From Caulobacter sp031457805 (GTDB lineage: Bacteria > Pseudomonadota > Alphaproteobacteria > Caulobacterales > Caulobacteraceae): a stretch of DNA of 64,000 bases. Of this stretch, positions 43,558-51,771 are shown one piece after another; position 1 is the first letter of the stretch, and every line of letters begins with the position of its first letter. The notes under the pieces are model-generated. The model saw only the letters and a list, made by a program, of their open reading frames with translations, was not told the DNA's origin and did no database searches. Position numbers and translations under genes: made by a program. The stretch is taken from assembly GCF_031457805.1 (NCBI RefSeq), contig NZ_JAVDXI010000010.1:10339-74338 (forward strand), read 5' to 3'.

Positions 43558-46500
43558 TCGCCGCCCTGATCCGCTGGTCGGTCGCCAACCGCTTCTTCGT
43601 GCTGCTGGGCGCCCTGGCGCTGATCGTGGCCGGCGGCCTGGCCGTCCGCTCGACCTCGATCGACGCTTTGCCGGACCTCTCCGACACCCAGGTGATCATC
43701 CGCACCAGCTATCCGGGCCAGGCCCCGCAACTGGTCGAGAACCAGGTGACCTATCCCCTGGCCACCACGATGCTGTCGGTGCCGGGGGCCAAGACCGTGC
43801 GCGGCTACTCGTTCTTCGGCGACAGCTTCGTCTACGTGATCTTCGACGACAAAACCGACCTCTACTGGGCCCGCTCGCGGGTGCTGGAATATCTCAACCA
43901 GGTCCAGGCCCGCCTGCCCGAAAGCGCCCGCCCGGCCCTTGGCCCCGACGCCACCGGCGTCGGCTGGGTCTATGAGTACGCCCTGGTCGACCGAACCGGC
44001 GGCCACGACCTCAGCCAACTGCGATCCCTGCAGGACTGGTTCCTGCGCTATGAGCTGAAGACCCTGCCGGGCGTGGCCGAGGTCTCGGCGATCGGCGGCA
44101 TGGTGCGTCAGTACCAGGTCGTGCTCGACCCGCAGAAGCTGGCCAGCTTCGGGGTCACGCACCAACAGGTCGTCGCCGCCCTGAAAGGCGCCAACGCCGA
44201 GACCGGCGGTTCGGTGCTGGAGCAGGGCGAAGCCGAATACATGGTCCGCGCCACCGGCTATCTGAAGACGATCGAGGACTTCCAGGCCGTGCCGCTGAGG
44301 ACGGCGGCCGGCGGCGTCCCCGTGCGCCTCGGCGATGTGGCCATGATCCAGGTCGGCCCGGAGATGCGGCGCGGCATCGCCGAACTCAATGGCCAGGGCG
44401 AGGTGGCCGGCGGCGTGGTGATCCTCCGTTCCGGCGAAAACGCCCGCACGACGATCGCGGCGGTTAAGGCCAAGCTGGCCGAGCTGAAGAAGAGCCTGCC
44501 CCCGGGCGTCGAGGTGGTCACGACCTATGACCGCTCGGGCCTGATCGATCGCGCCGTCCACAACCTGACCGGCAAGCTCCTGGAGGAGTTCCTGGTCGTC
44601 GCCCTGGTCTGCGCGCTCTTCCTGGGCCATCTGCGCTCGGCGCTGGTGGCGATCATCTCCCTGCCCCTTGGGGTCCTGGCCGCCTTCCTGGTCATGAAGA
44701 GCCAGGGCGTCGACGCCAACATCATGTCGCTGGGCGGCATCGCCATCGCCATCGGGGCCATGGTCGACGCCGCCGTGGTGATGATCGAGAACGCCCATAA
44801 GAAGCTGGAGCGCTGGGCGCACGATCATCCGGGCGAGACCCTCACAGGCGAGACGCGCTGGACGGTGATCACCGAGGCGGCCGCCGAGGTGGGGCCAGCC
44901 TTGTTCTTTAGCCTGCTGATCATCACGCTGTCGTTCATCCCGGTCTTCACGCTGCAGGCGCAGGAAGGACGTCTCTTCCGTCCGCTGGCCTTCACCAAGA
45001 CCTACGCCATGGCGGCGGCGGCCATCCTGTCAGTGACCCTGATCCCGGTGCTGATGGGCTACCTGATCCGCGGGCGTATCCCCGACGAGGGGTCCAACCC
45101 GATCAACCGCGTGCTGACGGCGGCCTACCGTCCGCTGCTGGACCGCGTCATGCGCCGCCCCAGGACCACCCTGCTGGTCGCCCTGCTGGCCTTCGCCACC
45201 ACGGCCTGGCCGCTCGCCCACCTCGGGGCTGAGTTCATGCCCAACATGGACGAGGGCGACCTGCTCTACATGCCTTCGGCTCTGCCAGGCCTATCGGCGG
45301 CCAAGGCGGGTCAACTGCTCCAGCAGACCGACAGGATGATCAAGACCGTGCCTGAGGTTGACAGCGTGTTCGGCAAGGCCGGCCGGGCCGAGAGCGCCAC
45401 CGATCCGGCGCCGCTGGAGATGTTCGAGACCACCATCCGTTTCAAGCCGCGCAACCAATGGCGGCCGGGCATGACCCCCGACAAGCTGGTGGCCGAACTC
45501 GACCAGCGCGTCCGTGTTCCGGGCCTGACCAATGTCTGGGTTCCGCCGATCCGCAACCGCATCGACATGCTGGCCACCGGCATCAAGAGCCCGATCGGGG
45601 TCAAGGTCTCGGGGGCAAACCTCGCCGAACTGGACCGCATCGCCCGCGAGGTCGAGGGCGTAGCCAAGGGCGTGCCCGGCGTCAGCTCGGCCCTGGCCGA
45701 GCGTCTGACCGGCGGGCGCTATGTCGATGTCCGCATCGACCGGGTCGCCGCCGCGCGGTTCGGGCTCAACATCGACGACGTCCAGTCCATCGTCTCCGGG
45801 GCCATCGGCGGTGAGACCATCGGCCAGACTGTCGAAGGCCTGGCGCGCTATCCGATCAGCGTCCGTTATCCGCGCGAGCTGCGGGGCAGCCTGGAAGGCC
45901 TGCGGGCCCTTCCGATCCTGACCCCGGGCGGCGCGCAGATCACCCTGGGAACGGTGGCCGAAGTCCAGATCGCCGACGGCCCGCCGATGCTCAAGAGCGA
46001 GAACGGCCGGCCGACCACCTGGGTCTATGTCGATGTGCGGGGCCGCGATCTGGCCTCGGTCGTCGGCGACCTGCACCAGGCGGTCGACCAGAAAGTCAGG
46101 CTGTCGCCCGGCGTCAGCCTCTCCTATTCGGGCCAGTTCGAATATCTGCAGCGAGCCGCCGACCGGCTGAAGATCGTCGTGCCGGCCACCCTGCTGATCA
46201 TCTTCGTCCTGCTCTACGTGATCTTCCGCCGCTTCGACGAGGCGGGGCTGATCATGGCCACCCTGCCGTTCGCCCTGACCGGCGGGATCTGGACGCTCTA
46301 CCTGGCGGGCTTCCACCAGTCGGTGGCCACCGGCGTCGGCTTCATCGCCCTGGCCGGGGTCTCGGCCGAATTCGGGGTGGTGATGCTGATCTATCTCAAG
46401 CACGCCATGGACGCCCTGGGCCCGAACCCGACGCCAGATCAGGTCGAGGCGGCCGTGCGCGAAGGCGCCCTGCTGCGGGTGCGGCCCAAGGCCATGACCG

Positions 46501-46700
46501 TGGCGGTGATCCTGGCGGGCCTGGCCCCCATTCTCTGGGGTCACGGGGCCGGCTCCGAGGTGATGAGCCGCATCGCCGCGCCGATGATCGGCGGCATGCT
46601 CACCGCGCCCCTGCTGTCGATGTTCGTGATCCCGGCCGGCTATCTGCTGCTGTGCCGCCGGCAGACCCGAACTTCCCAATCCGCTTCAACCTCAGCCTAA
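43554..46700 (+). CDS. cusA: CusA, second Cu(I)/Ag(I) efflux RND pump
   Basis: 1048 residues from MIAALIRWSVANRFF, overlapping the cusB stop. The monovalent signature GAMVDAAVVMIENAHKKLE lies near residue 400. The protein aligns end to end with the CusA at 538-3669 with few gaps and long stretches of matching DNA (for example around 790 and 43800). Transport by proton antiport is known for the family. A 12-bp gap leads to the lipoprotein CusF gene, which probably shares the transcript. Confidence 0.96.
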   Translation: MIAALIRWSVANRFFVLLGALALIVAGGLAVRSTSIDALPDLSDTQVIIRTSYPGQAPQLVENQVTYPLATTMLSVPGAKTVRGYSFFGDSFVYVIFDDKTDLYWARSRVLEYLNQVQARLPESARPALGPDATGVGWVYEYALVDRTGGHDLSQLRSLQDWFLRYELKTLPGVAEVSAIGGMVRQYQVVLDPQKLASFGVTHQQVVAALKGANAETGGSVLEQGEAEYMVRATGYLKTIEDFQAVPLRTAAGGVPVRLGDVAMIQVGPEMRRGIAELNGQGEVAGGVVILRSGENARTTIAAVKAKLAELKKSLPPGVEVVTTYDRSGLIDRAVHNLTGKLLEEFLVVALVCALFLGHLRSALVAIISLPLGVLAAFLVMKSQGVDANIMSLGGIAIAIGAMVDAAVVMIENAHKKLERWAHDHPGETLTGETRWTVITEAAAEVGPALFFSLLIITLSFIPVFTLQAQEGRLFRPLAFTKTYAMAAAAILSVTLIPVLMGYLIRGRIPDEGSNPINRVLTAAYRPLLDRVMRRPRTTLLVALLAFATTAWPLAHLGAEFMPNMDEGDLLYMPSALPGLSAAKAGQLLQQTDRMIKTVPEVDSVFGKAGRAESATDPAPLEMFETTIRFKPRNQWRPGMTPDKLVAELDQRVRVPGLTNVWVPPIRNRIDMLATGIKSPIGVKVSGANLAELDRIAREVEGVAKGVPGVSSALAERLTGGRYVDVRIDRVAAARFGLNIDDVQSIVSGAIGGETIGQTVEGLARYPISVRYPRELRGSLEGLRALPILTPGGAQITLGTVAEVQIADGPPMLKSENGRPTTWVYVDVRGRDLASVVGDLHQAVDQKVRLSPGVSLSYSGQFEYLQRAADRLKIVVPATLLIIFVLLYVIFRRFDEAGLIMATLPFALTGGIWTLYLAGFHQSVATGVGFIALAGVSAEFGVVMLIYLKHAMDALGPNPTPDQVEAAVREGALLRVRPKAMTVAVILAGLAPILWGHGAGSEVMSRIAAPMIGGMLTAPLLSMFVIPAGYLLLCRRQTRTSQSASTSA

Positions 46701-46712
46701 GGAGATACGCTG

Positions 46713-47102
46713 ATGAAGACCCTATCTCTGATCCTCGCCGCCCTGGTGGCGACGACCAGCCTGGCCGCCTGCGGCCGCAAGACCGAGGCGCCGGCGGCCC
46801 CCGCCGCGCCAGCGCCCGCCGCCGCCACCGCACCGGCGGCGAGCAACGACATGGCCGGCATGGACATGGCCCCCGCCGACAAGATGGCCAAGGGCGTTGG
46901 CGTGGTGACCGCGATCGACAAGACCAGCGGCACGATCACCCTCGATCACGAGGCCATTCCCGACGCCGGCTGGCCGGCCATGACCATGGGCTTCAAGATC
47001 GCCCCGGCCCTGCTGGACGGGATGTCGGTCGGCGACAAGGTCGCCTTCGACCTGAAGCTCCGTGACGGCGCAGGCGAAGTCACCTCGATCCACAGACAAT
47101 AG
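46713..47102 (+). CDS. cusF: CusF-like copper-binding lipoprotein
   Basis: 129 residues with lipobox LAAC (MKTLSLILAALVATTSLAAC), an Ala/Pro linker, MAGMDMAP and a CusF barrel. The ligand motif LDHEAIPDAGWPAMTM keeps His, Trp and two Met. It would be tethered to a membrane, unlike the soluble CusF at 4080-4436. GGAGA precedes the ATG. Ends the cusCBAF operon; a perfect hairpin follows. Confidence 0.9.
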   Translation: MKTLSLILAALVATTSLAACGRKTEAPAAPAAPAPAAATAPAASNDMAGMDMAPADKMAKGVGVVTAIDKTSGTITLDHEAIPDAGWPAMTMGFKIAPALLDGMSVGDKVAFDLKLRDGAGEVTSIHRQ

Positions 47103-47111
47103 TCGCCAGTG

Positions 47112-47143
47112 GGGTTGGCGCGGACAGGGGATCGCGCCAACCC
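47112..47143. terminator. Hairpin between cusF and convergent merR
   Basis: GGGTTGGCGCG and CGCGCCAACCC form a perfect 11-bp stem with a 10-nt loop, 10 bp after the cusF stop. No T run follows. Confidence 0.5.
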
Positions 47144-47188
47144 GACAAGCTGCGAAACTCCAGTTTTCGCTATCGGCTAGGCCGCGCT

Positions 47189-47605
47189 TCAGCCCACCAT
47201 TTCGCCCTTTGCGCTCAGCGTTTGGATGAGCGGGCAGCCTGGATCTCGTCCCGCGTCGCAAGCTCTCACCGACGCGGCCAGAACCTGCTCCATCCGCTGA
47301 AGGTCGGCGATCCGGGAACGGACATCGTCAAGATGCGCCGCGGTCAGGTCGCGCACCTCGGCGCACGCGGCCTGTTCGTTGGCGGCAAGGTTCAGCAAGG
47401 CGCGGACCTCATCCAACTTAAACCCCAGCTCCCTCGCCCTGCGCACAAAACTCAGTCGCCCCACGTCTTGGGCGCTATAGCTCCGGTAGCGCCCGCGCCG
47501 CGGAGGGGCGGAAATCAGGCCGATCCGCTCGTAATAGCGGATCGTCTCGATGTTGCAGCCGGTTCGGCGAGAGAGTTCGCCGATCTGGATCGCGTGATTG
47601 GTCAT
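47189..47605 (-). CDS. merR: MerR-family regulator of the merT-GDCCVxC pair
   Basis: 138 residues: HTH (IQIGELSRRTGCNIETIRYYERIGL), dimer helix, and metal-site Cys in QAACAEVRD and CDAGRDPGCPLI. A Cys at the start of the dimer helix plus two near the C terminus is the MerR Hg(II) pattern, though the last pair is eight apart rather than nine. It is divergent from a MerT-like gene, with a perfect palindrome between them. Mercury or another thiophilic divalent metal is the likely inducer. Confidence 0.8.
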   Translation of the reverse strand: MTNHAIQIGELSRRTGCNIETIRYYERIGLISAPPRRGRYRSYSAQDVGRLSFVRRARELGFKLDEVRALLNLAANEQAACAEVRDLTAAHLDDVRSRIADLQRMEQVLAASVRACDAGRDPGCPLIQTLSAKGEMVG

Positions 47606-47623
47606 GGCGCCCTCGATTAGCGC

Positions 47624-47654
47624 TTGAGTCTGTAGTGGCTACAGATGGCATCTG
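47624..47654 (+). promoter_or_regulatory. MerR-type operator/promoter for merT-GDCCVxC
   Basis: TTGAGT (-35, 47624-47629) overlaps the perfect dyad TCTGTAG TGG CTACAGA (47629-47645). A weak -10 (GCATCT/CATCTG) follows 18-19 bp on. A long spacer filled by a palindrome is the hallmark of MerR-family control. Confidence 0.75.
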
Positions 47655-47682
47655 GGTCCGCGTCGAACCAGGAGGTGGTAAG

Positions 47683-48096
47683 ATGACGACGCAAGACAGC
47701 CTTGAAACGCCGCGCGGCGGGGGAAGCGAACACCCCGCCCAAACGGCCCTGACTTGGGGGGCGCTGGTCGCAGCGGTAGGCGCGGTGTTCGCATGGGCTG
47801 CCTGCTGCATTCTGCCGATGTCCCTGGCGCTCGCGGGGTTGGGCCTGGGCGGCCTTGGCTGGATCGCGGGTCAGCGCACTTGGTTGACGATCCTCGCGCT
47901 CGGCGTCGTCGGCGCCGGCTGGATCGTGACTTGGCGTCGAGCGCGAGCATGCCGGATCGACGGCGCTTGCGCCGGTCCGTCACGGTTTGGAGTCAACCTG
48001 CTGGCCGCAGCCACCCTCTTCGTGGTTCTCGCCCTGCTCTGGCGGCCGATCATCGAACCTTGGGCCTTGGCCCTGATCCGGAGTGTGCGGGCATGA
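47683..48096 (+). CDS. merT: MerT-like mercuric ion transport membrane protein
   Basis: 137 residues from ATG 47683, preceded by AGGAGGT. The first helix holds the vicinal pair CC (AWAACCILPMSLALAGLGLGG), and a cytosolic-side loop has a second Cys pair (CRIDGACAG), as in MerT. Three hydrophobic helices are seen. MerT brings Hg(II) in for reduction by MerA, yet no merA is in the window. The stop overlaps the next ATG. Uptake without a reductase suggests a different final step or metal. Confidence 0.8.
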   Translation: MTTQDSLETPRGGGSEHPAQTALTWGALVAAVGAVFAWAACCILPMSLALAGLGLGGLGWIAGQRTWLTILALGVVGAGWIVTWRRARACRIDGACAGPSRFGVNLLAAATLFVVLALLWRPIIEPWALALIRSVRA

Positions 48097-48311
48097 GCGA
48101 TAAGATCCAGTCCCAGTCCACCCTGACTTGCCCGCAATGCGGGCATCAAACAACCGAGACCATGCCGACAGACGCTTGTCAGTACTTCTACGACTGCAAA
48201 GGCTGCGGCGCCGTACTCAAGCCCAAGCTTGGCGACTGCTGCGTCTACTGTTCCTACGGCGACGTTGCCTGCCCTCCGATCCAGGCCGGAGGCGGCGCGT
48301 GCTGCGGATGA
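48093..48311 (+). CDS. GDCCVxC-domain small Cys-rich protein
   Basis: 72 residues with a zinc-ribbon-like start (TCPQCGHQ) and the family core GDCCVYCSYGDVACPPIQ, followed by a CC end. Eleven Cys in total. NCBI families call this a GDCCVxC-domain (seleno)protein; some homologues have selenocysteine at one Cys, but here TGC/TGT are used. It overlaps merT and probably receives Hg or a similar metal from it. Function unproven. Confidence 0.85.
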   Translation: MSDKIQSQSTLTCPQCGHQTTETMPTDACQYFYDCKGCGAVLKPKLGDCCVYCSYGDVACPPIQAGGGACCG

Positions 48312-48445
48312 TGTCGGCGCGCGCCTGGCGGTTTTCTCAGAATTGTCTCGACGACTGGTCCAGTTCGGTAGGCCATCGCCGATACCGGTAGTGATGGTCA
48401 CCGCCTGGGCGAAGTGACGGCGATCGCCAAGTCGTAGGACGCGGC

Positions 48446-48472
48446 GGCGAGGCGCGATCGACGCGCCTCGCC
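48446..48472. terminator. Hairpin after the GDCCVxC gene
   Basis: GGCGAGGCGCG and CGCGCCTCGCC form an 11-bp perfect stem with a 5-nt loop, between the rightward GDCCVxC gene (ends 48311) and the leftward FTR1 gene (ends 48492). The 135 bp before it show no gene. Confidence 0.5.
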
Positions 48473-48491
48473 CGGTCTTGAGTTGGGTCTT

Positions 48492-50444
48492 CTAGGCGCT
48501 CTTGGTCACCTCGCCGCCAGCGCTGCGCCGCGACCACCAGAACCCGCCGACCAGGATGGCGAGCGTCATGGCCTGGGCCGCGACGCCCTCGATCGTCGGG
48601 AAGAAGCCCAGCAGTTCGATGCGCGGCAAGGCCAGAGGATGCAGGTCCAGAAGACCAGCCTCCTGCAGGGCGGCCACGCCCTTGCCGGCCAGGACGACCG
48701 CCAGGATCGCCATCAGGATGGCGCTGTATTCGAAGAACTGGCCGATCGGCAGGCGCTTGGAGAACCGCAGCATGGCCCAGCCGATGGCGGCCAGGACGAT
48801 GACGGCGCTGCCGACTCCCGCCAGCACCGCGCCGGCCCCGCCCTGGGTCCACAGCGCTGTCAGGAAGAGGATGGTTTCGAACACCTCGCGATAGACGACG
48901 ATGAAGGCCAGCAGGAACAGGAACCAGGCCGATTGCTTGGACAGCGCGTGGGACAGCTTCTCGCGGATATAGACCTGCCAGGCGTCGGCCTGGGCCTTGC
49001 CGTGCATCCACAGGCCCACCGAGATCAGCACCGCCGCGGCGATCACCGAGCCGAAGCCTTCGGTCAGTTCCCGGCTGGCCCCGCTGATCGAGATGAAGAA
49101 GGTCGCCGCCGCCCAGGTCAGGCCGCCGGCCGCCAGGGCCGCGATCCAGCCGCCATGGACGTAAGGCAGCACGTCGGCCCGCTCGGCCTTGCGCAGGAAG
49201 GCGATCATGGCGACCACGATCAGCAAGGCCTCCAGGCCCTCGCGCAGCAGAATGGTGAAGGCGCCGGCGAAGCTCGACAGGCCGCTGGCCTTTTCCGGGG
49301 CCAGGGCGCGGCCGGCGGCGGCGAACAGGGCGTCCAGGCGTTCGATCTGAGCGCGGACCTCGCTGGCCGGCGCGGTCTTGCCGATCGCGCCGCGCACGTC
49401 GCCCATCGCCCCTTCGATCCGCCGCATCAGGGCCGGATCGCGAGCGCCCAGTGACGGTTCGACCGGCTCGAAGCCGTCGAGATAGGCGGCCAGGGCCAGG
49501 TCGGCGGCGGCCTTGCGGTCGCCGGCCTCATAGGCCTTGAGGCTGGCGGCCAGCTGCTGGCGAGCGACGTCGAGCGATCCGCCGCCGGTGCGGGTGACGA
49601 CCTCGGGATGGCGGCGCAGATAGGCGGTCAGCGCCCGGGCCTTGGTTTCTCCCACGGCGGCCGCCAGGGCGGCCGGGGTGGTCTGGGTCAAGGTCTGCAG
49701 GTCGGGGAAGCGGGCGCGGACGGCGGCGTCCTCGTTCCAGAGCTTTTCGCCGGCGGCGGCCTCGGCGTTGCTGAAGGCGAAGCGACCGACATAGAAGGCC
49801 AGATCCCAGCGGTCGTCGGACGGCAGGTGGGCGTAGCTGGCCATGGCGGTGCCATCCAGGCCCTGCTGGATCACTTGGTAGAGGCCAAAGACGCTGCGCT
49901 GTCGGGCGCGCTCGACGTCGGCGAAGGCGATCGGCGGCGGATCCAGACCCACCGCGTTGGGGCCATCGGCCTTGCCGGTCTCGCCATGGCAGGCCGCGCA
50001 GTTTTCGGCATAGAGCGCCGCGCCGCGCGCCAGGTCCGGCGCGCGCTGCGGAGCCAGGGGCGTGGGATAGGCGGCCAGCAGATCATTGGCCAGGGCATGG
50101 GCCTTGGCCGAGACCACTGCCGGCTCCTGCTTGGCGGCGATCGTGGCTTGCAGGCTCTCAGCCTTGGCCAGGAGATCAGGCTGGGCCTTGGTGGCGGGAA
50201 GGCCGGCGATGCGCTCGCGGACCTGGCCGGCGAACTCGTTCATCTCGGCATATTCGGACGGGCTGATGATCTTGCCGTCCTTCACCGCCCCGGCGTAGTC
50301 GACCGACAGGTAGTCGAGCAGCCGCCAGGCGGTCTGGGACGAGCTGGCCTCCTGGGCCTGGGCCATCGGCGCGGCCGCGAGAAGTAGAACCGCCAGCAGG
50401 CTGGCGAGGAACGAGGCCACGCGCCCCTTGAGACCAGTAATCAT
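48492..50444 (-). CDS. FTR1-family permease fused to a cytochrome c domain
   Basis: 650 residues from ATG 50444; an earlier ATG at 50492, 3 bp after the upstream CDF stop, is an alternative. Signal peptide, then a cytochrome c domain with CAACHGE near 151 and later Met ligands (GTAMASYAHLP). A helical linker precedes an FTR1 permease with REGLE (about 401) and REVFE (about 518), the paired Fe-binding motifs. FTR1 proteins take up iron coupled to oxidation; the heme domain may oxidise Fe(II). The bases around 50435-50455 (GATAATGATTA on the minus strand) resemble half of a Fur box. Confidence 0.88.
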   Translation of the reverse strand: MITGLKGRVASFLASLLAVLLLAAAPMAQAQEASSSQTAWRLLDYLSVDYAGAVKDGKIISPSEYAEMNEFAGQVRERIAGLPATKAQPDLLAKAESLQATIAAKQEPAVVSAKAHALANDLLAAYPTPLAPQRAPDLARGAALYAENCAACHGETGKADGPNAVGLDPPPIAFADVERARQRSVFGLYQVIQQGLDGTAMASYAHLPSDDRWDLAFYVGRFAFSNAEAAAGEKLWNEDAAVRARFPDLQTLTQTTPAALAAAVGETKARALTAYLRRHPEVVTRTGGGSLDVARQQLAASLKAYEAGDRKAAADLALAAYLDGFEPVEPSLGARDPALMRRIEGAMGDVRGAIGKTAPASEVRAQIERLDALFAAAGRALAPEKASGLSSFAGAFTILLREGLEALLIVVAMIAFLRKAERADVLPYVHGGWIAALAAGGLTWAAATFFISISGASRELTEGFGSVIAAAVLISVGLWMHGKAQADAWQVYIREKLSHALSKQSAWFLFLLAFIVVYREVFETILFLTALWTQGGAGAVLAGVGSAVIVLAAIGWAMLRFSKRLPIGQFFEYSAILMAILAVVLAGKGVAALQEAGLLDLHPLALPRIELLGFFPTIEGVAAQAMTLAILVGGFWWSRRSAGGEVTKSA

Positions 50445-50495
50445 TATCAATCCATGGGCGCGAAATGGCGCATGTGGCAATAGCTTGAGCATGCG

Positions 50496-51152
50496 TCAGG
50501 AAGTCGCGAGAGAGGCGCGATGTTCGGCGCGGGCTTGGCGGATGATCTGGTAGGCGGAGCTGAGGAAGACCCCAGCGAGAAGCACCCCGACGATCAGGTC
50601 CGGCCAGCGCGAACCGGTCAGCCAGACTAGCCCGCCGGTGGCCGCGACGCCCAGGCATTGGATCAGGTCGTTGCGGGTGCAAAGCCAGACCGAGCGGACA
50701 TTGGCATCGCCATCGCGGTAACGGACCAGCAGCCCGGCAGCGGCGAGATTGGCCAGAGCGCCGAACAGCCCCAGGGCCGAGATCGCCTCACCAGACGGCG
50801 CAGCGCCCGTCCAGGCCCGCCAAGCGGCGAAGCCGGCGACAGACAGAGCGACGGCGCCGAGGCTAAGACCCTTGAACAGGGCCGCGCCGGTGCGAATGCT
50901 GACGGATTTGCCTATGGCCCACAAGCTGATGGCGTAGGTGGCGCTGTCGGCCAGGAAGTCCAAGGCGTTGGCCGACAGGGACGCCGAACCCTGAGCGAGG
51001 CCCCCGACAAGCACCACCACGAAACCGACGAGGTTGATTGCGATCACCCAGGTCAGGGCGCGACGGTACTCGGGTGAGGCGCCGTCGAACTTGACGTCGC
51101 TTCCACAGCCGCACCCCGACGTGGCCGGCTCGCTGGAACAGGATTCGCTCAT
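50496..51152 (-). CDS. CDF-like cation efflux transporter
   Basis: 218 residues from MSESCSSEP with a Cys-rich cytosolic N terminus (CGCGSD). About six helices follow, with SLSANALDFLADSATYAIS (Asp residues of the transport site) and CTRNDLIQCLG. It lacks the long C-terminal cytoplasmic domain of CzcD. It is divergent from a MerR gene with a perfect palindrome overlapping an earlier ATG (51167), which excludes that start. Zn, Cd, Co or Pb export is likely; FTR1 may be in the same transcript. Confidence 0.8.
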   Translation of the reverse strand: MSESCSSEPATSGCGCGSDVKFDGASPEYRRALTWVIAINLVGFVVVLVGGLAQGSASLSANALDFLADSATYAISLWAIGKSVSIRTGAALFKGLSLGAVALSVAGFAAWRAWTGAAPSGEAISALGLFGALANLAAAGLLVRYRDGDANVRSVWLCTRNDLIQCLGVAATGGLVWLTGSRWPDLIVGVLLAGVFLSSAYQIIRQARAEHRASLATS

Positions 51153-51166
51153 GGCGCCACCCTGCA

Positions 51167-51189
51167 TCCTCTAGCCACTAGAGGATCAA
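51167..51189 (-). promoter_or_regulatory. MerR-type operator/promoter of the CDF gene
   Basis: Perfect dyad TCCTCTAG CCA CTAGAGGA (51167-51185) next to TTGATC on the minus strand (51184-51189) as -35. The arms resemble ZntR/CadR operators (CTCTAG...CTAGAG). A weak -10 would lie near 51158-51164. Confidence 0.8.
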
Positions 51190-51219
51190 GCGCCTATTTG
51201 GATTGTGCGAGGAAAATCC

Positions 51220-51612
51220 ATGACCCTGTCGATCGGCCAATTGGCCAAGGCCTCGGACGTCAAGATCCCTACCATACGCTTCTACGAACAGATCGGCTTG
51301 CTACCGGAGCCGATCCGGACCTCAAATGACCGGCGTGTCTATGGCCAGGAGGCTGTCCGACGCTTGGCTTTTATCCGTCACGCGCGCCAGCTTGGCTTCT
51401 CGGTCGAGGCAATCCGTAATCTGCTGGATCTTTCAGACCATCCCGAACGGCCTTGCGGCGAAGCCAACCTGTTGGCCGCCCGGCAGCTTGGCGACGTCGA
51501 AGCCAAGATCGTTCAACTGGAGACCTTGCGCGGCGAACTTCGGCGCTTGGTCCAAGCGACATGTGACGGGCGGGCAGCCGATTGCAGGGTGATCGAAGCG
51601 CTGGCCGGGTAG
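51220..51612 (+). CDS. MerR-family Zn/Cd/Pb-type regulator
   Basis: 130 residues from MTLSIGQLAKASDVK with AGGAAA before the ATG. HTH, dimer helix, then Cys in RPCGEAN and CDGRAADC at the C-terminal loop. Three Cys in these places match CadR/ZntR/PbrR-like sensors of divalent metals. It is divergent from the CDF-like transporter it most likely controls through the shared palindrome. Confidence 0.85.
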   Translation: MTLSIGQLAKASDVKIPTIRFYEQIGLLPEPIRTSNDRRVYGQEAVRRLAFIRHARQLGFSVEAIRNLLDLSDHPERPCGEANLLAARQLGDVEAKIVQLETLRGELRRLVQATCDGRAADCRVIEALAG

Positions 51613-51771
51613 GCTTAACTGGCGCTCCCCCGGTCATCGCCGGCATCCTAATCGTAAGAAAGATGTACGCGAAGGACCGCGAGCGATTCTAGAGCTTCGG
51701 GACGCGGCACGAATTGATCGGCGCGATCGTGGTCGAGCGCAACAAGGCGGCCGTAGGGCCTAGCCTTGCGT

